A stretch of DNA of 64,000 nt from VAZQ01 sp963817015 (GTDB lineage: Bacteria; Pseudomonadota; Alphaproteobacteria; Rhizobiales; Xanthobacteraceae): contig CAWFMV010000016.1 of the NCBI GenBank assembly GCA_963817015.1, forward strand, positions 186,001 to 250,000, in the 5' to 3' direction. The notes under the pieces are model-generated. The model made no database searches, was not told the DNA's origin, and saw nothing but the letters and a program-made list of their open reading frames with translations. A program made the translations under genes and the position numbers. Shown in pieces: positions 9,006 to 18,643 of the stretch. Every line of letters begins with the position of its first letter. Positions within the stretch are counted from its first letter, which is position 1.

Positions 9006-9836
9006 TCATTGCCCACTGGCGGCAGCGGCCGAGGTGACCTCGTGGGTGATGACTTTAAAGCCGGCGAGTGTGCACGGACCGAAGGACGTCACGATCGCGA
9101 CATCGGTGGCGTCACGCCCACGGGCCATCAAGATGCGGCCGATGCGCGGCTTATTGTGCCGTGCATCCAACGTGTACCAGCGATTCCCGAGATAAACTTC
9201 AAACCAAGCGCTGAAATCCATCGGGCAAGGGTCAGGCGGCACGCCGATGTCGCCCAGATAGCCGGTGCAATAGCGCGCCGGAACGTTCATGCATCGGCAT
9301 AGCGAGACTGCGAGATGGGCGAAGTCCCGACACACGCCCCGCCTTTCGGTATAGGCGTCGAACGCCGTCTTGGTCGGGCTCGCGTGCTCGTAACCGAACG
9401 TGATGCGATCATGGACATAGTCGCAGATCGCTTTCACCAACGGCCAGCCTTTTGGGACCTGTCCGAACAGAGACCACGCGATACTTGAAAGGCGATCGGT
9501 CTCACAATAACGGCTACCAAGCAGAAAGATCAGGACCTCCACCGGCAGGTCTTCCAGCGCATGTTGCTCTGCCTGCGGAGCGACAGCGTCCAGCTTACCG
9601 CTGTCCCGCACGAGGAAGTCGGCAGACATGGTCAGTCGCCCCGCAGGGGCGCGGATAACGTGGCAGAAGTTGCCAAAACTGTCGTGATAGGTGTTGGCCG
9701 GAAGCGGCGGATCGAGTCGCATGCGATCCAAGGTCAGCAGATCGGAGATGCGCGACGGGTGCACACTCAACGTCAAGATCATTGGCGTCGGTTGCGGGCA
9801 GTCATAGGAAATCTCATAGCCGGCTCGAATCTCCAT
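9006..9836 (-). CDS. Transglutaminase-like protein with altered His position
   Basis: Transglutaminase-like cysteine-peptidase-fold protein of 276 residues. Residues 1-100 form a beta-rich N-terminal domain (SHPSRISDLLT, NTYHDSFGNFCHVIRAPAG); the core has RRGVCRDFAHLAVSLCRCM with the catalytic Cys and PARYCTGYLGDIG. Where most relatives, including the neighbour at 9899, have His-Ala-Trp, this protein reads FSAWFEVYL, with Ser in place of His; TLDARHNKPR, the Asp region, follows. It may be an inactive or specialised paralogue, or may use the His of DARHN. It lies 62 nt downstream of the second transglutaminase-like gene on the same strand, so the pair is probably an operon. Confidence 0.85.
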   Translation of the reverse strand: MEIRAGYEISYDCPQPTPMILTLSVHPSRISDLLTLDRMRLDPPLPANTYHDSFGNFCHVIRAPAGRLTMSADFLVRDSGKLDAVAPQAEQHALEDLPVEVLIFLLGSRYCETDRLSSIAWSLFGQVPKGWPLVKAICDYVHDRITFGYEHASPTKTAFDAYTERRGVCRDFAHLAVSLCRCMNVPARYCTGYLGDIGVPPDPCPMDFSAWFEVYLGNRWYTLDARHNKPRIGRILMARGRDATDVAIVTSFGPCTLAGFKVITHEVTSAAAASGQ

Positions 9837-9898
9837 CGAATACCCTTCGGTGCATGACCGCGAGCTTCACCGGCCCCATACCTAACAACGAGATGGCA

Positions 9899-10843
9899 TC
9901 AGTGTTCCGTTCTGTCGTCACCAACTGCCGCTCTTGAGCCACTGCATTCGTTGCAAAGCATCGTCGGAAGTCTCGCCGAGTTCGCCGCCAGCGCGGCGAC
10001 CCTGACGGTTACTTTCATGGCAAGATAGTCCGACGGTGTCCCAATCCAGGTGCCCTGCAGCGGTATCGCCCCGCTCGGCTCTCGCACCACGGCGACGCGA
10101 ACGAGATTCTGGTTCCCGACCATGCCGCTGGACGGGTCGCAATCGACCCAGCCTGGGCCGGGAAGGTAGACCTGGACCCAGGCATGGGTGTTGCCCCCGC
10201 TGTCACGGTCGGGGCCATCGTCGGCAAGGTGCAGGTATCCGGACACGAACCGCGCGGCAAAACCGAGCGAGCGAAGCGCCGCAATCATGAACACTGCGAG
10301 ATCGCGACAGCTTCCGCTCGCAAGCTTCAATGTCAGGGCCGGACCTTGGACCCCCTCCTCGTGCCGCGCCAGATGCCTGAAGTTTCGATTGATCGTTTGC
10401 GTCATGTTGACGAGCAGCTCGCGCGTATCGGCTGATCCGTCTTTGCGGAGGAAGCCTGCGGCCCAGCGCTTGAGCTCGGGCTGCTGTGACCGCGGCGCTA
10501 CGAAGCGCGCAAGGCCCGATCGATCTTCCGGCGCATAGGCAAAGGGATAGGTCCTGGCAAAATCCTCGATATCGCCAAGACCGCTGGGCGCGTGGTCGAG
10601 GCGAATGACGCTTTCGAAGCGGAGTTCCGCGGCCCGATCGGCAAAACCGGCCATCGCCACGTGATTGCCAAACACGTCCCGCGTCCAAGTCAGTTGGCTG
10701 GGCTCGGGTGTGATTTCGAGCTTGGTTTCAAGCACCTGTTGGTCATCGTCGTCGCGTGGCCGCAACATCATCCGATGCTCGCCGAAAGCCACCGGCGTCT
10801 TATAGTAATAGGCCGTGACGTGGCGGACGGTGAGAATCGGCAT
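9899..10843 (-). CDS. Transglutaminase-like family protein
   Basis: 314 residues with the N-terminal domain of bacterial transglutaminase-like proteins (TVRHVTAYYYKTPVAFGEHR) followed by a full catalytic core: SGSCRDLAVFMIAALRSLGF (Cys), GNTHAWVQVYLPGPGW (His) and VDCDPSSG (Asp). No signal peptide, so probably cytoplasmic. The start is ATG 10841-10843 with a GGGGGT-type ribosome site; the frame is open further upstream but that part overlaps the divergent gene. First gene of a likely two-gene operon with 9006-9836. Such proteins probably act as proteases or amidases on isopeptide-like bonds; the natural substrate is unknown. Confidence 0.88.
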   Translation of the reverse strand: MPILTVRHVTAYYYKTPVAFGEHRMMLRPRDDDDQQVLETKLEITPEPSQLTWTRDVFGNHVAMAGFADRAAELRFESVIRLDHAPSGLGDIEDFARTYPFAYAPEDRSGLARFVAPRSQQPELKRWAAGFLRKDGSADTRELLVNMTQTINRNFRHLARHEEGVQGPALTLKLASGSCRDLAVFMIAALRSLGFAARFVSGYLHLADDGPDRDSGGNTHAWVQVYLPGPGWVDCDPSSGMVGNQNLVRVAVVREPSGAIPLQGTWIGTPSDYLAMKVTVRVAALAANSARLPTMLCNECSGSRAAVGDDRTEH

Positions 10844-10939
10844 TTCAACCCCCGCAGAACAAGTCGTTTCATGCATTTTCCGCGCCAAGAGGCCTATGCT
10901 CACTAGCACTGCGTCGACGATTCTGCGAACGTGGTGCCG

Positions 10940-11737
10940 ATGACTGGGGGGCCGGATATCCTGTTGACGAGTGACGATCCCCCGCCGGTCAGCGTCCACA
11001 ATGAAGACGGCGAATCGCCGTTCTTGATCGTCGCCGATCACGCGGGCAACGACATGCCGCGTGCGCTCGGGCGCCTCGGTATCCCGGCAGCAGAATGCGA
11101 GCGCCACATCGCGTGGGACATCGGTATCGCCGCCGTCAGCTGCCTTGTGGCAAACGCACTAGACGCCACCCTGGTGCAGCAGAATTATTCGCGTCTCGTC
11201 ATCGACTGCAACCGCACGCCGGGCTCGGAGACGTCGATCCCGGAGATCAGCGAACTCACGGCAATACCGGGAAACATCGGCCTGAGCGGAGAGCAGAAAG
11301 CCGCACGTGTGCGCGCGATATTCGAGCCTTACCACCAACGGATCGAAGCCGAGCTTGACCGGAGGAGGCAGGCTGGGCGGCAGACGGCGCTGATCGCGAT
11401 GCACAGTTTTACGCCAGTCTTTATGGGCGTGACCCGGCCCTGGCATGCCGGCGTGCTCTACAATCGCGATCCGCGCTTTGCCCATCTGCTCATGAATCAG
11501 CTGAAACGCGAAGACGGTCTCGTGATCGGTGACAATGAGCCTTACAGCGTGACCGACGCATCGGACTACACTATTCCGGTTCACGGCGAGCGACGTGGCT
11601 TGCATCATGTTGCGATCGAAGTTCGCCAGGACTTGATCGCGGACGACAAGGGTCAACGCCTGTGGGCTCTCCTTCTCGAACGCTTATTGACGCGGGCGTA
11701 TGAGGAACTGACAGCTGCCGAAATCCTCAGCCGCTGA
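10940..11737 (+). CDS. N-formylglutamate amidohydrolase family protein
   Basis: Metal-dependent amidohydrolase of the N-formylglutamate deformylase family, about 265 residues. Conserved blocks in order: FLIVADHAGNDMP (metal His), HIAWDIGIAAVS, NYSRLVIDCNR, ALIAMHSFTPVFMGV (second metal His and substrate loop), IPVHGERRGLHHVAIEVRQD. In histidine use the family releases formate from N-formylglutamate, but many copies in Hyphomicrobiales lie outside hut operons, as here, so the substrate is only inferred. ATG 10940 is preferred; GTG 10931 is also in frame. It is divergent from the transglutaminase operon, with about 100 nt between. Confidence 0.85.
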   Translation: MTGGPDILLTSDDPPPVSVHNEDGESPFLIVADHAGNDMPRALGRLGIPAAECERHIAWDIGIAAVSCLVANALDATLVQQNYSRLVIDCNRTPGSETSIPEISELTAIPGNIGLSGEQKAARVRAIFEPYHQRIEAELDRRRQAGRQTALIAMHSFTPVFMGVTRPWHAGVLYNRDPRFAHLLMNQLKREDGLVIGDNEPYSVTDASDYTIPVHGERRGLHHVAIEVRQDLIADDKGQRLWALLLERLLTRAYEELTAAEILSR

Positions 11738-11800
11738 AAGCGGACTCCGATCTACATATCGATGACCACACGCCATGGCATTCAGACCGTCCGCCAGTTC

Positions 11801-13226
11801 TTACCCCTGCTTCTGGTCGGTAGCCTCGGTCGGCCCTGAAGCGGCCGGACGCCGTGAAACCTCGGCGCCGGCGTCGGGCGGCATGCTCCAGAACAAGAGC
11901 GCGCTGGTGGCTGAGATCAGCGAGACGACAATCCAGGCTGGCTGGAAGTCGGCGGCCGTGATCACCGACTGCCCACGCAGCCCTACCGCGAGCTCGACCA
12001 GCGCGGCGCCGATCGCGACCCCGACCGAGATCGAAAGCTGCTGGCTCACCGCGACCAGCGAGGTGGCGCGGCTCATGTAGCGGTGGTCCATTTCGGCATA
12101 GGCGATGGTGTTGAGGCTCGTATATTGCAGCGAGCGGAAGAAGCCGCCGACGAGCAGCACGCCGAGCATCCAGACCAGCGGAACGCCGGGCGCAAAGGTG
12201 GCGCAGGCCGCAACCATCGCGGTCGAGATCAGGGCATTGACGGAGAGCACAAGGCGAAATCCGAACCGGCGCAGCACCCGCGGGATGATCATCTTCATGC
12301 CGAACGCGCCGAACACGTTGGCAACCGTGACCATACCGGCCTGGAACGCCGTCATGTTGAAGCCGAGCTGCAGCATCAGCGGCAGCAGGAACGGCATCGC
12401 GCCGACACCGCCACGATAGATGAAGCCTCCCACCACGGCCGCGCGCAGCGTCGGCAGCTTGAGCAGCTTGAGGTCGAGGATCGGCGCGGGTGTGCGCCGC
12501 GCATGCAGCACATAGGCGAAGGTCGTAAGCGCGCCGATCACGATCAATGCGATGGTGATCGCAGGCGGCAGGAAGTTGAGCCCGAGCACCGAGCCGCCGA
12601 ATACGAGGCCCGCGATGCCGGTGCCGGCGAGCAGCGCGCCCTTCGGCGTCGAACGGGTCTGGGTTCTCGGCGCGGACGTCCTCGATGTAGATCGTGGCGA
12701 GCACGACGCCGGCGATCCCCATCGGCACATTGATCAGGAAGATGAAGTGCCAGGAGATGTAGGTCGTGATGAAGCCGCCCAGCGGCGGACCGATCATCGG
12801 CCCGGTCAGCGCCGGCATGGTGACCCAGAGCATGGCGACGACCAGCTCGCGCTTGTCGACCGTGCGGACCAGGATGAGGCGGGCGACCGGCGTCATCATC
12901 GCCCCGCCCATGCCCTCGATGATGCGCGCGATCACGAACTGGGTGAGCGAGCCTGAGAGCGCGCAGCCGATCGAGCCCGCCACGAACACGACGATGGCGG
13001 CGCGGAACACCGTGCGTGCTCCGAAGCGGTCGGCGGTCCAGCCGCTGATCGGCAGGAACACCGCGAGCGAGAGCAGGTAGGAGGTGATCGCAAGCTTGAG
13101 CGCGAGCGGGGTTGTTCCGATGTCGGCCGCGATCGCTGGCAGCGAGGTCGCGATCACGGTCGAATCCATGTTCTCCATGAACAGGGCGACCGCCACGATC
13201 AGCGGCACGATGCGGTTGGAGAGCAT
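11801..13226 (-). CDS. DHA2-type MFS multidrug efflux transporter, one frameshift
   Basis: Inner-membrane drug:proton antiporter of the EmrB/QacA type, about 475 residues. N-terminal half: MENMDSTVIATSLPAIAAD (helix 1 with the acidic residue typical of DHA2), SGWTADRFGARTVF (motif A), RIIEGMGGAMMTPVARL, and GPMIGPPLGGFI (motif C of exporters). Second half continues as GALLAGTGIAGLVFGGSVLG through RYMSRATSLVAVSQQLSISV. The frame shifts by one base near 12650, within an Asp-Ala-Glu-Gly stretch that should lead into GALLAGTG. The C-terminal tail is short and polar. Substrate unknown. Confidence 0.88.
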
Positions 13227-13376
13227 GAGTGAGGCGGGCGCTTTTCTTCTCGCGTGGGGGTTCGCTATCTATCAGGCGCCTTGCGCCGGCAGCAAGTAAG
13301 GGGGCTGGGATCGTGAGCCATTGCGTCCCCGCGCAGGATCACTAGATGACAGGCCAATGACGCCGCGAGGGTCCCG

Positions 13377-13622
13377 ATGATCTACATTCTGGCGGTCTTC
13401 CTGCCTCCGCTTGCGCTGCTCCTGAACGGGCAGCCGCTGTCGGCGCTGCTGAATCTCATTATCCTGGTGCCCTGCCTGATCTTCGGGCTGGTGTTCTGGG
13501 TGCTCCTGGTGGTGCCCTCGCTTCACGCCGTGCTGGCAATCGCCATGAGGCGTGAGGACCGCAAGCACCGCGAGATCGTCGACGCGATCGAGCGGCACGG
13601 GCCGCCACCTGGTTGGCGCTGA
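13377..13622 (+). CDS. YqaE/Pmp3-like small membrane protein
   Basis: 81-residue protein with two hydrophobic helices, MIYILAVFLPPLALLL and LIILVPCLIFGLVFWVLLVV, and a charged tail (RREDRKHREIVDAIERHG). The order, the double proline in the first helix and the size resemble the YqaE/Pmp3 (PMP3) family of stress-linked plasma-membrane proteolipids, though the tail is longer than usual. CGAGGGTC precedes the ATG. It is divergent from the MFS gene. Family assignment is moderate; the presence of a small two-helix membrane protein is clear. Confidence 0.65.
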   Translation: MIYILAVFLPPLALLLNGQPLSALLNLIILVPCLIFGLVFWVLLVVPSLHAVLAIAMRREDRKHREIVDAIERHGPPPGWR

Positions 13623-13848
13623 CCATGCCCCGCAGGCGCCTCTGTACACACCCTGGAAGGGCCTTCCCGGGACGGCCTAGGCATGATGGCGCGGCCGTGC
13701 TACTGACCTCCGCCAACCCAAAACGGGCCACCGATTCGCGCTCGAAGCCCCGTGTTTTCAGCGTCGGCCAGCCTTCCCTTCGGTCGCGGACGGCCCCATC
13801 TAGACCCGTACCTGGACGAACATCTGGGCGGGCGAGCCGGAGTTGGCG

Positions 13849-15344
13849 ATGGCCTTGAATTCGAACGGAAACCTGCGCGAAGCGCTGACCTTTGACGACG
13901 TTCTGATCAGGCCAGGGCTGTCGGGAGTGATGCCTTCAGATGCCGATCTGCGCACCCGCGCTGACCCGTGAGATCGTGCTCAACATTCCGATCATTGCCT
14001 CCGCCATGGATACGGTGACCGAGGCGCGCATGGCGATCGCGATGGCGCAGGCCGGCGGGCTCGGCGTCATCCATCGCAATCTCGAGCCCGAGGAGCAGGT
14101 GGCGCAGGTACGCCAAGTCAAGAAATTCGAATCCGGCATGGTGGTGAACCCGGTCACCATCCGTCCCGACGGCAACGCTCGCCGAAGCGCTCGAGCTGAT
14201 GAAGGGGTACAATATCTCCGGCATTCCGGTGGTCGAGGGCGGTGGCAACGGACGGGCCGGCAAGCTCGTCGGCATTCTCACCAACCGCGACGTGCGCTTT
14301 GCAACCGATGCCCGCCAGAAGGTCTCGGAGCTGATGACCAAGGAGCGGCTGATCACGGTGCGCGAGGGCGTTGATCAGGACGAGGCCAAGCGCCTCCTGC
14401 ACCAGCACCGCATCGAGAAGCTGTTGGTGGTCGACGCGCAGTATCGCTGCGTCGGGCTGATCACCGTGAAGGACATCGAGAAGGCGGTTGCCAATCCGAA
14501 CGCCTGCAAGGACGAGCAGGGCCGGCTACGGGTCGCCGCCGCCACCACGGTGGGCGAAGCCGGCTTCCGGCGCACCGAGGGCCTGATCGAGGCCGGCGTC
14601 GATGTTGTCGTGGTCGACACCGCGCATGGCCACTCCCAAGCCGTGCTCGAGGCGGTCACGCGCATCAAGAAGCTCTCGAACGCGGTGCAGGTGGTTGCGG
14701 GCAATGTGGCGACCGGCGAGGGCACCAAGGCGCTGATCGACGCGGGCGCCGACTCCATCAAGGTCGGCATCGGGCCAGGCTCGATCTGCACCACCCGCAT
14801 CGTGGCGGGCGTGGGTGTGCCGCAACTCACGGCCATCATGGATGCGGTCGAGATCGCGCACGCTGCCAATACGCCAATCATTGCCGATGGCGGCATCAAG
14901 TTTTCCGGCGATCTCGCCAAGGCGCTCGCCGCCGGCGCCGACGTTGCGATGGTGGGCTCGCTGCTTGCCGGCACCGACGAGACGCCCGGCGAGGTGTTCC
15001 TCTATCAGGGCCGCTCCTACAAGTCCTATCGCGGCATGGGCTCGGTCAGTGCCATGGCGCGCGGCTCGGCCGATCGCTACTTCCAGCACGACATCAAGGA
15101 TACTTTGAAGCTCGTGCCGGAAGGCATCGAGGGCCAGGTGCCCTACAAGGGCGCGGTTGCGAGCGTGCTGCACCAGCTCACCGGCGGCCTGCGTGCCACC
15201 ATGGGCTATGTCGGCGCCAAGACGCTCGGCGAGCTGCACGCCAAGGCCGAGTTCGTGCGCATCTCTAACGCGGGCCTGCGCGAAAGCCATGTGCACGACG
15301 TGACCATCACGCGCGAGAGCCCGAACTATCCGACGCGGGCGTGA
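13849..15344 (+). CDS. guaB: Inosine-5'-monophosphate dehydrogenase, two frameshifts
   Basis: Catalyses IMP + NAD+ to XMP, the first committed step of GMP synthesis; guaA, which completes the route, lies 7.5 kb downstream on the same strand. MALNSNGNLREALTFDDVLI opens the barrel domain; IPIIASAMDTVTEARMAIAM, then two CBS motifs (NISGIPVVEGG and HRIEKLLVVDAQYRCVGLIT), then GIGPGSICTTRIVAGVGVPQ with the catalytic Cys, IIADGGIKFSGDLAKALAAG and the flap SYRGMGSVSAM. Length of about 498 codons is normal. Two single-base insertions, near 13962 and 14172, break the frame; removing one G in each restores TRLTREIVLN and TLAEALELMKGY. Start ATG 13849. Confidence 0.95.
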
Positions 15345-15360
15345 TTGAAGCTCGCTCGTT

Positions 15361-15400
15361 GCGCACGGCACTTCGTCTGTGCGCCAGCGGAGATCTTTTT
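15361..15400 (+). terminator. Possible terminator after guaB
   Basis: A short stem, GCGCAC (15361-15366) pairing with GTGCGC (15379-15384), is followed ten bases later by TCTTTTT. It lies 16 nt after the guaB stop. The stem is only six pairs. Confidence 0.3.
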
Positions 15401-15534
15401 GCGAAACTGATTTATTTGGCTCCAGATTAAATCCGGCGGCACGACGCGGATGGGCAGCGAGCCACGGGCCTTGCTCCCCCTGATTTCTACATGGCATCGT
15501 CGGGCTGCAATCGCATTTGTGAGGGGGAATTCGC

Positions 15535-16317
15535 GTGCTCTATTGGCTCTACGACATCCCGACGGGGGCGTTGGTGGCGTTGTTTGCTGTCGTCTTCGTC
15601 GGCTACACCTGGGCCGGTGATATGCTGCTGCGGCCGGTCCTGCGCCGCCTCCTGCACAAGCAGACCCGCCTCAACGAGATGGTCGGGGTTTCGATAGCCT
15701 GTCATTGCGGGTTCTTCGGTATTCTGCTTGGGCTTCTGGCCGTCGCCACCTATCAGAATCTGTCGGATGTCGACCGGACGATCACCCGGGAGGCTGGCCT
15801 CTTGCGCGCGTTTTATCGTTCGATCCAGAGCTATCCGGAGCCGACGCGCTCGCAGACGCTGCCGCTGGTCAAGGAATACGTCCGTTACGTGATCCAGGAC
15901 GCCTGGCCGGAGCAGCGCAGGGGACGGGTGTCGGCAGGCGGTGTGCCGCGCATGAACGCGGTGCAGAATAAGCTGTTCGCGTTCGAGCCGCAGACCAAGG
16001 GTCAGGAGATTCTGCACAACCACACGGTGGAGCAGTTCAACCAGATGTCCGATGTGCGGCGCCAGCGTATCCAGGCGGCCGATACCGGGATCGCGCCGGC
16101 GATGTGGTACGTGGTCGCGATCGGCGTGCTCATCACCATCGCGCTGTTCTGGCTGTTCGAGATGGAGACAGCGACCCAGTTCATCCTGGGCGGGCTGTTG
16201 GCCTTCTTCCTCAGTACGGTCATCTCGGTCCTGGTCGCCATGGACCATCCGTTCCGCGGCGAGATGAGCATCGGCCCCGATGCCTATCAGGCGATCTACG
16301 AGCGGATGAACGACTAG
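15535..16317 (+). CDS. DUF4239 (bestrophin-like) membrane protein
   Basis: 260-residue inner-membrane protein with four helices in two pairs: ALVALFAVVFVGYTWAG and ACHCGFFGILLGLLAVATYQ near the N-terminus, and WYVVAIGVLITIALFWLF and LGGLLAFFLSTVISVLVAMD near the C-terminus. The middle 110 residues are soluble and helical, with DRTITREAGLLRAFYRS. This layout and the ending MDHPFRGEMSIGPDAYQ match DUF4239 proteins, distantly related to bestrophin channels; function not established. Start is GTG 15535, supported by AGGGGGA about eight bases upstream; no ATG is in frame nearby. Confidence 0.8.
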   Translation: MLYWLYDIPTGALVALFAVVFVGYTWAGDMLLRPVLRRLLHKQTRLNEMVGVSIACHCGFFGILLGLLAVATYQNLSDVDRTITREAGLLRAFYRSIQSYPEPTRSQTLPLVKEYVRYVIQDAWPEQRRGRVSAGGVPRMNAVQNKLFAFEPQTKGQEILHNHTVEQFNQMSDVRRQRIQAADTGIAPAMWYVVAIGVLITIALFWLFEMETATQFILGGLLAFFLSTVISVLVAMDHPFRGEMSIGPDAYQAIYERMND

Positions 16318-16422
16318 CAAGTTGCATGCCCGGCATGCGTCGCGGTTGCTGCTCTTGGCATCCGGGGCTGCCGATCGGTAAGATATCGCCCGATTGCAGC
16401 TAACGACGCCGGAGGGACGCCC

Positions 16423-17239
16423 TTGTTCGCCAAGATCAATCATGTCGCCATCGTCAGCGAGCAATATACCTTGCTCGCCAGCTTCTACCAGTCGCTGTTC
16501 GGGATGAAGCACGTCGGCCAAGGGCACGCACCAACCGGGCGATCACGGTCGGCGACGGCTATGTCGGCCTCAACATCAATCCGCGCAAGGCGGGCCGGCC
16601 GGCCGGGCTCGACCATTTCGGCGTCGAGGTCGAGGACGTCGAGACCGTGCTCGAGCGCATGCGCACAAATATCCGGGCGCCGACTAGGTGCAGCGGCCCT
16701 CGACGCGGCCGTTCGCCGGCATCACCGCCAACGATCCCGACGGCAACGTGTTCGATCTCTCGCAGAAGCAGATGGCCAACCGCGCCGGCGTCTACGTCGA
16801 CAACGAGGGCGCCGCGCAGCATGAGCGCCACATCAGCCACGTCGCCATGCGCACCATGCGGCCCGACGAGATGGCGCGCTTCTATATCGATGTGCTGCAG
16901 CTCTCCGAGCAGAACGCCAAGCCGGGCGATCCCAACCACTATCTCACCGACGGCAAGATGACGCTGATGATCATGCCGTGGCGGATCAAGAACTATCTCG
17001 GCACCTCGATCCTGCCGACCGGCATGGACCATGTCGGCTTCACGGTCGAAAGCGTCGACAAGCTGAAGGAGGATGTCGACGAGCTCGTCGGCGTCAACCC
17101 GGTGATGAACCCGATCCCGGTCGGCAAGGGCAAGGAAAGCGCCGCGCGGCTCGAGCTGCTCAAGCAGCAATGCCCGATCGGCGAGTATTTCCTGTCCGAT
17201 CCGGACTTCACGATGATCGCGGTGCGCGGCAAGCACTGA
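16423..17239 (+). CDS. Two-domain VOC (glyoxalase-fold) protein, two frameshifts
   Basis: Vicinal-oxygen-chelate protein with two tandem domains, each beginning with a typical strand: FAKINHVAIVSEQYTLLASF and ERHISHVAMRTMRPDEMARF. Later VOC strands are GLDHFGVEVEDVETVLERM and GMDHVGFTVESVDKLKEDV. The His in NHV and SHV and the Glu in FGVEVED are candidate metal ligands. Dioxygenases, isomerases and lyases share this fold, so the reaction cannot be named. The first domain is interrupted near 16520 and 16685 by single-base changes. Start is TTG 16423, eight bases after GGAGGG; no better start exists. Confidence 0.75.
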
Positions 17240-17308
17240 GCCGCGATCAACGGCCGCGTTGCGCGCCCGCCCTTGCCAACGCGACGGAAACAGCGCAACT
17301 GAGCCCCC

Positions 17309-18622
17309 ATGACTCCCGGGGCCCGTCTTTCTGCCGCGATCGAGGTGCTCGCCGACATCGAGACGCGGCGGCGCCCGGCTGCTGACGCGCTCAAGGATTG
17401 GGGCTTGACGCATCGATTCGCCGGCTCCGGCGACCGCGCCGCCATCGCGGGCGTCGTCTACGACGCACTGCGGCGCAGGGCGTCGTCGGCCTTCGTCATC
17501 GGCGAGACCACCGCGCGCGCGGTTGTGCTGGGCATGCTGGCGCTCGAACGCAAGCTTGATCTCGCTGCGATCGCGCGGCTTGCCGAGGACGGCCGCCATG
17601 CGCCGGGCGCCTTGAGCGAGCCTGAGCGCGCGCGGCTTGCGGCACCAAGCCTCGACGGCGCGCCGGCCTGGATTGCAGGCGACTATCCGGAATGGCTCGA
17701 TCCACATCTGACGCGCACATTCGGCGACGATCGTGTCGCCGAGGGTGTGGCGCTTGCGAGCCGCGCACCGCTCGACCTGCGCGTCAACACGCTCAAGGGT
17801 ACCCGGGAGGAGGCCGCCGAGGCGCTTGCGCATCTCAAGCCGCAACCGACGCGCTGGTCGCCTCTCGGGCTGCGCATCGCGCTGTCACCCGACGCCAAGA
17901 GCCCGGCGATCCACGCCGAGCCGGCCTTTCTCAAGGGGCTGATCGAGGTGCAGGACGAGGGCTCGCAGATCGGCGCTTTGTGCGCGGGCGCCAAGCCGGG
18001 CGAGCACGCGGTTGATCTCTGCGCCGGCGCCGGCGGCAAGACGCTCGCGCTTGCGGCGGCGATGGAGGGGCGCGGTCAGATCTATGCGACTGACAGCGAC
18101 AAGCGCCGGCTTGCTCCGATCCATGCCCGCATCGAGCGCGCAGGCGCGCACAACATTCAGGTCCGCACGCCCAAGGTACAGGCAGCGCGACAGGCAGCAC
18201 CGCTCGATGAACTCGCCGGCCGCGCCGACCTGGTGCTGATCGACGCGCCCTGTACTGGCACCGGCGCCTGGCGGCGCAATCCTGACGCCAAGTGGCGGGT
18301 GCGGCCGGGCGCGCTCGCGATCCGCCTGAAGGAGCAGGCGGCGGTGCTCGATGTGGCGGCCGCGCTTACCAAGCCCGCGGGGCGCGTCGTCTACATCACC
18401 TGCTCGGTCCTTGCCGAGGAGAACGGCGATCAGGTGCGCGGATTTCTGGAGCGGCATCCGCAGTTCGTGACGGTGCCGCCGGCCGACGTCGCAGGCGCGC
18501 TCGGCGAGCGCGCCTTCATGTTCCGCCGCGCGGTGCTGATGTCGGAGGAGGGGCTGCTGATGACGCCGCGCCGCACCGACACCGACGGATTTTACGTCGC
18601 GGTCATGCGGCGCAAGGATTGA
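17309..18622 (+). CDS. RsmB family rRNA cytosine-C5 methyltransferase
   Basis: Intact 437-residue enzyme of the RsmB/NOP family, which methylates a cytosine in 16S rRNA with SAM. An N-terminal NusB-like helical domain (about residues 1-130) precedes the catalytic domain. DLCAGAGGKTLALAAAM is the SAM motif; DAPCTGTGAWRRNPDAKWR carries the first cysteine and VYITCSVLAEENGDQV (about residue 364) the catalytic one, so both are present. guaB-rsmB-guaA order is conserved in Bradyrhizobium relatives. The gene has no frameshift, in contrast to its neighbours. Start ATG 17309. Confidence 0.88.
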   Translation: MTPGARLSAAIEVLADIETRRRPAADALKDWGLTHRFAGSGDRAAIAGVVYDALRRRASSAFVIGETTARAVVLGMLALERKLDLAAIARLAEDGRHAPGALSEPERARLAAPSLDGAPAWIAGDYPEWLDPHLTRTFGDDRVAEGVALASRAPLDLRVNTLKGTREEAAEALAHLKPQPTRWSPLGLRIALSPDAKSPAIHAEPAFLKGLIEVQDEGSQIGALCAGAKPGEHAVDLCAGAGGKTLALAAAMEGRGQIYATDSDKRRLAPIHARIERAGAHNIQVRTPKVQAARQAAPLDELAGRADLVLIDAPCTGTGAWRRNPDAKWRVRPGALAIRLKEQAAVLDVAAALTKPAGRVVYITCSVLAEENGDQVRGFLERHPQFVTVPPADVAGALGERAFMFRRAVLMSEEGLLMTPRRTDTDGFYVAVMRRKD

Positions 18623-18643
18623 GTCGCGTGTGCGCTACGGGCG

